Below, piece after piece: positions 21,849 to 32,282 of a stretch of 64,000 nt of DNA. How positions within the stretch are numbered: position 1 is the stretch's first letter; every line of letters starts with the position of its first letter. Under the pieces are notes generated by a model, which saw only the letters and a list, made by a program, of their open reading frames with translations, did no database searches and was not told the origin of the DNA. The stretch comes from Eudorina sp. 2006-703-Eu-15 (Eukaryota > Chlorophyta > Chlorophyceae > Chlamydomonadales > Volvocaceae): assembly GCA_003117195.1 (NCBI GenBank), contig BDSI01000237.1, positions 1-64,000 of the forward strand, in the 5' to 3' direction. Position numbers and translations under genes: made by a program.

Positions 21849-23919
21849 ATGGCACCCAAACAGCAAGCTACAATAATCGTAAACTGCATTGTCCCGGCAC
21901 TACACGTGTTGCTTGAGCATATCAGAGCTACGGGGAATTTTCCTCGACAGTTCACCACCACTGTCATGACACCATTACTGAAAAAAGGTGATCCTAAGGT
22001 GGTTGGGAACTATCGAGGCATTGCAGTGGGTGGAGCGCTTGCAAAGTGCTACGCGTCACTGCTTCTCCATCGGCTGATGGTAGCCGCGGAGCAGTTGGCT
22101 CTGCGCCACCCATGTCAGGCAGGTTTTCGGCGGGGCTTCGGGACCGCCCACCACCTTTTCGTGAAGCAACATCTCACCATGCGTCACCGGCGTGCAGGGC
22201 AACCCCCGCTAATCATTGTGCAAATCGATTTTGAGAAGGCGTTCGATAGGGTGCCGCGCGAGCACATGTGGCTTCGTTTGCAAGAGCGAGGTGTTGCTGG
22301 ACCCATGTTGGAGGCCCTAAAAAGAGCGTATGAGAAGGTGTGCATGGTCATGAAGGTTAATGGGAAGGTCGGCGGGGATTTTGAGTCGAAGCAGGGAGTG
22401 AAACAAGGTTGCCCTCTGTCGACAGAACTGTTCGGCCTTGTCATTGAGACGCTGGCGGACTTGATTGACGTGCACGACCTGGTGGTCGCCAGAGCGCGGA
22501 AGCACGAGGTACCCCTGGTGGGTGGCAAGCGCGTTTCCATCCTGCTTTACGCAGATGATGTGAGTCTATTGGCGACGTCCGTGGAACGTATGGCGGAACT
22601 GCTGGGCCTTGTGGACCAATTTTGTGAGGCTTTTGGAATGCGGCCTAATGTAGCGAAATGTGAGCGTTTAGTTTTTGCATGCGATGAGTCCCGGCGTACA
22701 GAGGTTAGTTCAGCCTGCGAGCAGCTACGGCTTTCCGGGCAAGTAGTACCAGCCAAGGACAGCGCGCGTTATCTCGGCCTGGTGTATGGGCCCTCGCGGC
22801 CTTTCAGTGCCTGCCGACAGCAGTTGAACGATACCGGCCGGGCCGCTATGTTCTCTTTGAGCTCCAAATTGGATAAGCTGAAGCTTTTCGCCCCCGACGT
22901 GCGAATGAGGTGTTTTGCCACTCAAGTTCGAGCGATTTTGCTGTATGGTTGTCAGGCTTGGGGCCCTTTTGCGTTGACAGAGGTTTTGAACAGGGTGGGG
23001 AGACGACGCGATGCGAACAACCTGGCAGAAGGACTTTTTATTTGAAGCATGCCTACACGATGATGCAGTCCAGCTGCAGATTGCGTTCATGCGACAAATT
23101 GTGGGGGCTGCTCGCCCAGCCCACCGCCTTCTCTTCGCAGAATTGGCCGAGCTTCCCCTGCATTACTATTTGGTGAAGCAAGTGGTTCGCTTTTGGAACC
23201 GCCTGCAGACGCAGAAGGGCACGGTCGCACACGCAGTCCTATGTCAGGAGGTTATCGATGCACTCACCGATCCTGAACGGGGCGGTTGGGGAGCCTCGTT
23301 CTTGCGTTTAATGTCGTACTTAGAGTGTGATATTTGGAGCGGGCTACCTCACGATGCAGAAGGTGTTGAACAGCGAGTTGAGTGGTTGCTGTCCAAACCT
23401 CTTCCCGAGGCTCAGATTGTGACGGCGATGAGGAAATTACTAATGAGCGGTTGGGAACATGTGCGCCTCGATGTCGAGCCAGACAATTACCCATCAGACG
23501 GGAAACAGCCGGGGATCCATATGTCGAAGTACAAGCATTGGATGGGCCTGTCGTTTATGGGTGCGGCGGCCGTTATGTGGCAACCGCACGCTACAGTTTT
23601 TATCCCCCGTTCTGCGCACCGGAAGCTAATGCAATTCAGGCTTTGTTGTTGGGCACTTGAGTCTAACAGGGCGCGGAGGGGTAGGCACCATGTCCCTAGA
23701 GGACAACGGGTCTGCCGTTGCTGCCGCTCTGAAGACCAGATTGAAGATGAGAAGCATGTTCTACTCGACTGCCCGGCTTACGATGCAATACGCGCTGAGG
23801 AAGGGTTTCACCGCCCTAATACGATGAGGGAGGCGATTGCCTGGGATCCGGCTCGTTTGGCAAAGATGTTGGAGCGCATGTGGGCTCACCGTAATTCTAT
23901 CGTGCCCTTTGGGCGCTAG
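21849..23919 (+). pseudogene. LINE reverse transcriptase, truncated and frameshifted
   Basis: Reverse-transcriptase motifs are clear in order: NYRGIAV, AGFRRGFGTAHHL, IDFEKAFDRVPR, QGVKQGCPLS and the catalytic YADD. The protein continues in a second frame from about 23,000 (GWGDDAMRTTWQK...) to a stop at 23,917-23,919, with a Cys-rich C-terminal segment (CRCCRSEDQ...HVLLDCPAY) typical of non-LTR proteins. The two halves are in different frames, so one indel lies near 22,990-23,010. The apparent ATG at 21,849 lies in the target sequence and is fused by chance. No intact protein can be made from this copy as it stands. Confidence 0.85.
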
Positions 23920-24047
23920 TCTCGTCGACTCCTGTTAATGCGGTATTGCAAACCAGTGCTTTTGGGCGTTTTGTTTGCCCTTGGGCCTCCGGCTCGTATG
24001 GGTATGTGCAGGTATGGGGTTACGCACCCCCAACACAACAACAACAA
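21887..24047 (+). mobile_element. Non-LTR retrotransposon (LINE), 5'-truncated, with target-site duplication
   Basis: The element is bounded by ACAATAATCGT on the left (about 21,878-21,888) and again after its CAA-repeat tail on the right (about 24,040-24,050). The corresponding place in the duplicate block at about 29,590 has no insert. It therefore arose by target-primed insertion after the duplication, or was absent from the ancestor of copy B. It carries most of a reverse transcriptase and the C-terminal region, but lacks the upstream part of a full LINE (endonuclease, first half of the protein). Its 3' end matches the fragment at 14,330-14,595. Confidence 0.85.
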
Positions 24048-25090
24048 TAATCGTCAGATGCGCTGGGCTACCCAGCGCCGTGCCGCACACAATTCTTGTT
24101 AGTCAGGTGCGCCAGCACAAGGGTTGCCGTACGACTGCACAGCACGTGCATGTACAGAACACGCCCCAGAGTTAGAATCCAGTCCACCAACCCTGTCCCC
24201 CCCGGCCTTCTTGCCACAAACGGCCTCGTCCATGCCCGCCTTGGTCGTTTGCTATGCCCGAAGAACCTCCCGATCTTGTCGTGCCTGTACCAGCTATCCG
24301 GGTACAGACGAGCCTCCACCCAGCTCACCCGCGCTGCCCATCCGTGCCGCGCTCGTCCCCGCCGCCATGCGCCGCCGTACTGCATGGATGAAGTGTTGCA
24401 GCGGACCCCAAAGAGGGATCATCGGCCGTGCATGGAGTACGACATACCGATTTGGTGCATTGTAACGCCTGCAATCTTCGATGAAACCCAGATGCGAGAG
24501 TTCCCTCGCATTCAAACCTCTCCCTACAAATCTGCCCGCGCCGACGGCAGCCACGCCATGCCACGCCACGCAAAAAGCAGCCTGGGCTCCTGGGGATGCC
24601 GAGCGGCGCATTCCGACGCGGCGGTAGTTCTGCATGTTCCAACAGCCAGGCACGCGAGCTGAAGGCCATATGCTTTGTGTCCCCACTCGGGTTCTGGATC
24701 GCTCTCCACCTCCGTACCGGCACAACCCGCTCACAAACCGCACCAAACGCACCAAGCCCTTGCCCCCTGAGTCAATGTCAGAGCCGGGCCTCCATGCCTC
24801 ACCACCAACGAAACAACCCGCCAACCACCAACTGCCCATGCCCAACAGTGGTTCGCCTGCGCGCAGCTGGCTCCGCCGCAATCAACCCGCGTTCCGCGGG
24901 CCGCATCCCGCGCGGCTCCCCGCGCCAACCTCAACCCTCACAGTTGTCAACGCGCACGCACGTGAACAGGCCCGCCTACCCGACTGCGTTACCTGCCTCG
25001 CGCGGATCCTCCGTGCTCGTTGAACACTGCCGCAGCACGGCGAGGAGTGCTTCTTGGCACTATTTACATCCGCCCCGTCCGGACCGGCAT

Positions 25091-28000
25091 TCACGGGCCC
25101 ATCCTAAGCCCCTCCCGCCCCTCCCTAGATCTGTACCCGATCAGCTGCTGCGGACCCGTGGCCTCCGCCACCAGGACCGAGCCGGCGGGGAGCCGCTGAG
25201 CCCCGCCGGGTACGGTACCCTCCACGCCCTGCGCCCGCCCCCGATCTCCGGCGTCCCGCAACTCCTCCAACATAGGGCCCAGCCAGCAGTCTAATACGTC
25301 GTCACTGCCATACCACACCACCCCTGCATCACGGCGCAGATCGGGGAGCGAGAAGAACGACGGCGACAGCAAAGGCAGACGGGCAGGAACGGAATAGATC
25401 AGGACGCGATTCGGAGGCGGGTATAGGAAATTGAGAGGCTTGAGGGATGTTAGCGCACATCAGGGGGTTTGCGTTACGCCACGTCATGTGGTGTTGTCCG
25501 ATGTGATACCGTATGGTGGTGCGGTGTGATGTGGTGCGGTGTGGTGTGGTGTGCTACAGTGTCATGTTGCGGCATGCGGACTGGCACGGAGAAACAGCAA
25601 CGACTCCAACCCACCCACTCACCTATCCACCCGCCCAGTCACAAACCAGCACTGTTGGGATGCGCTCTCCGGGGCCGGCGCCGCGACCACCTCCCCCCGG
25701 GTTTATTTATTTTTTTCAATTTATCCCCCCGCACAACCGGCCCCTCCCTGTCTCCGCCGCCCAACCCCCATTCCTAAAGCCTCCCTTTCTTCGCCGTCCA
25801 ATTCATATCAAGCCTTCCCTTCATACCGCAGCGGCGCCGACTGTGACCCAATGCTGCACCAGGACCGCACCAAGACCTGATTTCAACTCCGGTCAAGCCG
25901 TCCCGTTCCAACCGACCGTCGCCACATGCGCCCTCCCCTCCCACCTGACTCCTCGTCGAAGGTGCCTATTCTGGACATGTAGTGGAAGATGTAGTGGAAG
26001 ACCCCGTCCAGCACCAGCTGGCGAGCCCCCGGCAGCATGGCGCTGCGGAGGGGGACCACACAGTCCCCGGCGAGGCCCTCGCCCTCGCCACACACCTGCA
26101 TGGATCAGGAGGCGCACATCGGGAGGTAGCTAGGGAGAGAGACAGCTGGGAACGGAGAGATACCGTAGCTGGGAGAGGAGAGGAAAAGAGGGGTGCACAG
26201 AGGTAGTGAGAACGGAATATTCCCTTCTGCATGATGTCCATCCTGGCCATTTCACCCGCAAATGAGAGAAGGGCGGGTTCTTGCCGGGGCGGGGACGAGG
26301 GGAGGGGAAGACCACAGCAATGGCGTGGCACCGTCACCTGATGACACGACCGCACCGCACGTGTGCACGCGCGCACCTCCTGGTAACTGCCGTACGCGCA
26401 CTCCTCCGCGACCCATGGGCCCTTCAGTTGGCCGGGGTTCTCACGGTGGACGCGGACCGTACGGCCGCACACAGTCAGGTAGCTCACACCCGCGGGCGCA
26501 AAGAAGGCCCCCGGGTAGCTGCGGTCCACCCAGCCCTGGGCGCCGCCTGGGGGGAGAGGGGAGAGAAGATGGAGCCGATGCCCAGGTGCCCAATCGGGAA
26601 GGACAGGTCAGGATATGGGCTCGGCCACTGGCAGCGATCTGGTGGTGACTGCCCTGCCTCACTCTACCAGAGCGGACCGCACGGCACCGTTCTTTCAGTG
26701 CACAGTACCAACGGCGGCGCGCGCGCGCACCCGTCATGTCCCGCTTCTTCTCGGGTGGCGGCGGCCGCTGCGGAGTGCCCAGTGTCACCAGCATCCGCAC
26801 GCGCGGGTGCGGCGCGGCGCCGGAGGTGCCGGGGGGCGGCAGCGGCTGGCCAGCAGCGGCAGTGCCAGCAGGGGCAGCTGCATCCACGGCGGCCGAGTCC
26901 GCCGCCATCGCCGACTGGTAGCGGGGGTCCGCCAGGAACGCCCGGCCCAGCCAGCCGCCCGCGGAGTGCCCCACCAAGATCACCTGGAGGCAGGACGGCG
27001 GCGTGGTCGGGGTCGGGATCAGGGTCGAGGTCAGGGTCAGGGTCGGGGTCAACCCCAAGAAGGCAGGGGATCACAGGTTGTGTGTTAAGCAGCCATGAGC
27101 CGCGAGACATGGTGCCGGTGACAGCGTTGCCAGGAAGCAACAAACTGCGTGGAGTTGTTTCCATCCGGGAGTATTTCCACAGAAAGACACTTTCGGCGTT
27201 CCTAAGCCAGGTGTATCTCAGGTCGAAGACTCTTCAAAAAATAAGGTAGCCACCCTTATCCCCAAACCCAAAGGTAAGCGGCTCCCACCCAAGCCCCGGT
27301 ACCTTAGTGCCCAACCGGGCTGTCTACAGCCCCCCTCCCAGAGTCCCAACGCAAACCATCGCGAACCCCCCACTTACACCTTTTCGCGTAAACCCCCACT
27401 TGCACCAGCCCGCTTCCACCCCGCTTCCGCACCTGCGCCTCACCTGCTCTGACCCCGTCTCTTGCACCGCCCGCGCCACCGTCTCCCCCACCCGCTCCAA
27501 GTACCTAAGAGGGAGAGCGGGAGGGAGGGGATGAACGGAAGGCAAGACCAGCCAAAACGATCTCCACGAGAAGAAGAGGCGCGTAGGGCCTGAGACGAGG
27601 GCGGCCGTCACGAGGTAGGGCGATCTACAACCCTGTTGTAGACCCTAGCCGCTCGGGTCCCAGCTGCAATCCTTTGGACCAGGAAGCCTGCCCCGCACCC
27701 CTTCCCCTCCCGGCGCCTCCCCCGCCCCCACCAGGTGCCCGATCACCCAGGCACTTGAGGTTTGCTTCCGCTTCGACCGACCATCTTTACTGCCTGCCCC
27801 TCACCGCTCCCCCCCTTCAACCCCCTCACTCCCTTAACCACCCTCACCAGGTGTAACCCGGGTGTGTGGTGAGCTGCCCCCGCCAGAAGCCCCGGGTGAG
27901 TAGACCCCTGGCCACACGGAACCAATCCTTGCGCTCCACGGGGACCACGAAGGGCTGCCAGCCGCGGACCTGCGGGGAGGGGTGGGTGGGTCCGCAGGGC

Positions 28001-28894
28001 GGGCAGACACGGTGGGCGGGTGCGAGGGAGGGCAACGTGAAGTGCACTGCCACGGGAGGCTGGGAGGGAGAGGCAGGATGGCGAGGATGGGCGGCCGAAG
28101 ATCGGAGTAAAGGACACAGCACGCAGCAGGCTTCTGGGGATGAAGGCATGGCACGCGCCGTCGGTGGTCACGATAGATGAGCTATATGTGGCTTGCGGTT
28201 GACGGGGCCGGGTGTGCCGGCACCCGCTGCATCGATTCCCTCGGCCCACAGCCCCGGGGCTCAGCCGTACCGCAAGGGACGTGGCGATGGCCGCTTTCTT
28301 GTTGCCAAAGGGCTCCGTGTAGTCCGTGGTCGCGTTACCGAAGCCCGGCAGAATGACGATGGCTGGCGCGTCCGAAGGGGCGTTCACAGGCGCTACCCCG
28401 GACGGCCGCGACCAGCGGAGCTGGTTATCGCGCCACTGCGCCTCTATGACATTTGAAAGGGAGAAGGGATCGACAGCGGACAGGGCAGGATTGTGTGCGG
28501 CTAGGAATTCTGAACAACGAACATGCGTTTTGCACTGCGGGAGCACCGACAGGACGCAGTCCGCACTAGTGTACTTCAGCGCGGGCGACAGATTGTTGTA
28601 TGTTATGCGCATGTAGCGCATGGCACAACGCTCCAAGAGAACAAACCGAATGCCAGGGTTACTGCTGTGACCTGGTTAGTTGGTGAGATGTTCATCACCT
28701 GGCAAGCTTGCAACATCGCTGTGTACCGCATGCGTAATAATGCAACCCGCGCGTTCATCAAGGAGTATCATCCTCGAGGCCGCAACGCTTGTAGGACATG
28801 CCCGGAGGACCGGTACCACTGATTTCCGCCGTCTCACGCTAAGGCTCGCCGACCTTGAAGATAACCGACAATTGCTGTGTCCTAACAACATCAT
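25091..28894 (-). CDS. Alpha/beta-hydrolase (lipase-like), copy A, likely plastid-targeted
   Basis: Well-supported exons are about 28,590-28271, 27969-27848, 27504-27444, 26983-26731, 26546-26377, 26095-25945 and 25323-25091, all with GT/AG ends and matching phases. The protein shows APAIVILPGFGNATTDY (oxyanion region), PVERKDWFRVARGLL, the nucleophile motif GHSAGGWLGR, GDCVVPL (likely acid) and DGVFH (likely His), the order found in plant lipase-like hydrolases related to PGAP1. A Ser/Arg-rich ATG exon at 28894-28699 looks like a plastid transit peptide, but its splice to the next exon is unresolved. The C-terminus differs from copy B: a deletion replaced VGDLPESN with IGYRSREGREG and a later stop. 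The substrate is unknown. Confidence 0.75.
27006..27051. repeat. GGGTCA/GGTCGGG minisatellite, lipase copy A intron
   Basis: Degenerate 6-bp units (GGGTCA, GGGTCG, GAGGTC). The equivalent array in copy B (34,119-34,203) is about twice as long. Confidence 0.7.
27165..27257. mobile_element. Truncated hAT-MITE fragment in an intron of lipase copy A
   Basis: The stretch GCCAGGTGTATCTC...AAATAAGGTAGCCACCC matches the right-hand ~90 bp of the MITE at 6352-6752. The left end is missing. Copy B lacks this fragment at the matching place. Confidence 0.6.
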
Positions 28895-29323
28895 GCTTAT
28901 GTGTCAAACGAAAGCCCAGATGGAATGGACACGGATTTCCGTTAGTCTATGGCTACTGCGAGGACACAGTTAGATGCACCTAATAATGAAGTAATAGAGT
29001 ATGAAGTATGCAATGTAGTAACTCGTTTGCATACAACAGAGGATGCGACATGCAATGCTGATTTTCACAGTTTCTGCTGTCCAGCCCGTTCAGGCACGCT
29101 GGGGGGAAGCAACGAGTGACGTACATGGGCAATGAGTGAGAGATTTACCTTCATCAATTATGAAATGTTTTTCCTTTTAAACGAACCAGAAAAGAGCTGG
29201 CATTGAGCTGAGGACCTTGATGAAAAACGCTAATAAATTTTAAAAGCCCGGCAGTACGGCCGGTTCCATTTTCGACGGTTGCCCGATTAGAACATCACAG
29301 GTTAGATACGTAGCAACTAGTGC

Positions 29324-29503
29324 GTGGCGTTTGGAGAAATACGCTTGCTAAACCTATCCGTGGCGTTTGGAAAGATACGCTTGCTAGAGCTTTCCGTGGC
29401 GTTTGGAGAAATACGTTTGCTAAATCTATCCGTGGCGTTTAGAGAAATACACTTGCTAAATCTGTCCGTGGCGTTTGGAAAGATACGCTTGCTAAATCTA
29501 TCG
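29324..29503. repeat. Five tandem copies of a 36-bp unit at the start of copy B
   Basis: The units begin GTGGCGTTTGGAGAAATACG, each 36 bp and differing at a few positions. Copy A has a single unit at the matching place (about 21,766-21,803), so the expansion is private to B. Confidence 0.85.
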
Positions 29504-29914
29504 GTTTGACACGACCAGCTGCTGGCGTGCAGCGGACTTGTGGGCACCTCCATGGCATCCGAACATGGGCATAAACATGGCCAGCTACATTATTAATCGT
29601 CAGATGCGCTGGGCACTAGCAATGATTGCTACCCAGCGCCGTGCCGGACACAATCCTTGTTAGTCAGGCGCGCCCGCATAAGGGTTACGTGCATGTACAG
29701 AACGCGCCCCAGAGTTAGAATCCAGTCCATCCTCCCCGGCCTTCTTGCCACAAACGGCCTCGTCCATGCCCGCCTTAATAGTTTGCTATTCCCGAAGAAG
29801 CTCCCGATCCTGTCGTGCCTGTATCAGCCATCCGGGTACAGACGAGCCTCCACCCAGCTCGCCCGCGCTGCCCATCCGTGCCGCACTCGTCCTCGCCGCC
29901 ATGCGCCGCCATAC

Positions 29915-31295
29915 TCGCGCCATCCTTCCAGATCCATCCTCCCCATCCATTTCATTTCATAATCAGCAGGGAAGGACGTCACGGCGGGCCCTGAAAAGGG
30001 ATCAACGGGGCAAGCCCCAGCAGGCCCCACCGACAAGGCGGCAAGACACCTCCATACCTCAACGCCGCGAGTAAAAACATAGAGGGCCATAACCCCACCC
30101 AGACAGCCACCTGCGCAAGCAGAGGCGCACAGCGGGGCAACATTACCAACGGGATAGGCACAACAACGGGCGGGATCCCCAGAACTGGATAAAGCCGAGC
30201 ACGGGGGAGGTCGGGGGACGTCATGTAAGCTCGGAGAGCATTAGAAGTACCTTGACTTGTATGTAGGTAGGGGGTTAAATTGATTTGGGGGGGTGATCTT
30301 ACTTCCATATCTTGATAGCAAAGGGGGGTCCTTCCTCGCCAGGCCGTTTGAGCACTCACAAGCGGACAACAACGGGGACGGAAAGGACGCGGGCAAAGAA
30401 CTTGGGCAAAGGGAGACTCGGGAGACTTGGGAAAGGACGGCAGACAGCGCGCGGGTCGGCATTAACCAGAGAGCCAGCGGGATTGGTCTTGGAAGGTCTC
30501 ATGCCGCTGGTGTGCCACAGCGGCGGGCTTGGAGCTGCTTGGCGGATGCATGTGTACAATGGAGCATCCCCAGCGGGTCCCGCACCGCTCCCTGACTAAT
30601 CATATTCGGTACCCACCTGCTGTTCTGTTCGCATTTGGCCCGTCGGTGGTGGTGCCCCCCCGATGTACCTCTGCACGCTTTGACGGTGCTGGTCCCGCAT
30701 CGTTGTCCCCGGGCGCTGTGGTGCGGGGGTGCCTCGCTGCTGTGTCGGCGGAGGGGTCTCGCCCGGCGGGTACCAACGACTCTCCCTTCCGCGGTCCGCT
30801 GCATTGTTCAGCCAGGCAGGCAGGTATACACCGTTGATCCGTTTGGAGTCCGCTGTAACGTTCATTCATTCAGGCAGTACGTCTGGCGCAAGGAATACGG
30901 TACCGGCACAAGGATCCGACGCATTGAGAAACGGTATTTTCACATTCCCCAGACAAGGGCTCCCAGCAACGAGGCGCCCCAGCACCCACAGGTTATGCTG
31001 AGACAGGGAGGATCCGACTCCCTAAACCAACCGCCAACAAAGAACAACGCCCATTGGTGCCCTAGCCTGGGATTGCGTCCGGGCACGACAAGCGGGGTTC
31101 GGCAGCTATCCCGCGGGAAAGAACTTGCAAATCCGGGCGGTGCGGTGCGGTGAGGTGCGGTGCGCGGCTCTGAACGGGCGTGGTGCAACACATACACGCC
31201 GCAGCGCAGCGGGGCTTGACGCGGCGGGCGGGTATCTCCGTCGCCTCCGTCGTGAATGCTGCACCTGCGCCCGCAGTCCCGCACCCTCTGTGCCG
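29915..31295. other. Segment present only in duplication copy B; no gene recognised
   Basis: About 1.4 kb interrupts the alignment of the two blocks. It is flanked on the inner side by dispersed-repeat pieces (29,985-30,058 and 30,822-30,872). I see no conserved protein. It is probably a composite of repeat insertions. Confidence 0.5.
29985..30058. repeat. Dispersed short repeat (GTTACAGCGGACCCC family), copy
   Basis: GGGATCAACGG...GCAAGCCCCAGCAGGCCCC...GACAAGGCGGCAAGACACCTCC matches the reverse complement of 17,806-17,895 over about 75 bp. Other members or ends of the family lie at 10,714-10,760, 13,364-13,395, 16,753-16,806, 30,822-30,872, 31,300-31,345, 24,395-24,425 and 38,302-38,340. 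Confidence 0.7.
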
Positions 31296-32282
31296 TGCAT
31301 GAATGAATGAAGTGTTGCAGCGGACCCCACACAGGGGGATCATCGGCCGTGCATGGAGTACGACATACCGATTTGTTTGCATTGTAACGCCTGCAATCTT
31401 CGATGAAACCCAGATGCGAGAGCCGAATACAATGCCCTTGCATTCAAACCTCTCCCTACAAATCCGCCCGCGCCGAAAGCAGCCACGCCACGACACGCCA
31501 CGCCACGCAACAAGCAGCCTGGGCTCCTGGGGATGCCGAGCGGAGCCTTCCGACGCCGCGGCAGTCCTGCATGTTCCAACAGCCAGGCACGCGAGCTGAA
31601 GGCCATATGCTTGGGTGTCCCCACTCGGGTTCTGAATCGCTCTCCACCTCCGTACCGGCACAACCCGCTCACCAACTGCACCAAACGCACCAAGCCCTTG
31701 CCCCCTTCGTCAACGTCAGAGCCGGGCCTCCATGCCTCACCACCAACGAAACAACCCGCCAACCACCAACTGCCCATGCCCAACAGTGGTTCGCGTGCGC
31801 GCAGCTGGCTCCGCCGCAATCAACCCGCATCCCGCGAGCCGCATCCCGCGCGGCTCCCCGCGCCAACCTCAACCCTCACAGTTGTCAACGCGCACGCACG
31901 TGAACAGGCCCGCCTACCCGACTGCGTTACCTGCCTCGCGCGGATCCTCCGTGCTCGTTGAACACTGCCACAGCACGGCGAGGAGCTTCTTGGCACTATT
32001 TACATCCGCCCCGTCCGGACCGGCATTCACGGGCCCATCCTAAGCCCCTCCCGCCCCTCCCTAGATCTTTACAGGCCGGCAACGCAAGCTGACCCTAGCC
32101 AGCATTTCGATGACCCCTCCACCTTTAGCCCAAAAAGTAAACAGGGCATTGCGGTCAAACCCATCCATTCGACCCGATTTCAGCATGTATTTCACCTGCA
32201 CTTTCGCAATCCACCCCGGCCCGCCCCCGGTATTCTCTTCCTCCCCCGTCGCACCTACACCCCCGCAATCCGGCCCCCCTCC

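Larger units (their letters stand above)
21670..29095. repeat. Segmental duplication, copy A (holds lipase-like gene A and a LINE)
   Basis: The block starts with AAGCCCGGCAGTACGGCC near 21,678 and ends near CACAGTTTCTGCTGTCCAGC (about 29,068-29,090). It matches 29,243-36,375 in the same orientation, with most exons, introns and flanks alignable by eye. Differences include the LINE (only in A), a 1.4-kb extra segment (only in B), a deletion of about 235 bp in A at about 25,130-25,140, and a hAT-MITE fragment at about 27,165-27,257 (A only). Confidence 0.85.

Noticed and set aside
21849..21886. ATG at 21,849 as the true start of the LINE protein
   Set aside because: It lies in the target sequence outside the target-site duplication and is matched by the empty site in copy B, so the fusion is fortuitous.
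26281..27249. Long plus-strand frames across the lipase region
   Set aside because: The minus strand carries the conserved hydrolase motifs with matching splice sites in both duplicate copies; the plus frames are not conserved in frame between the copies.
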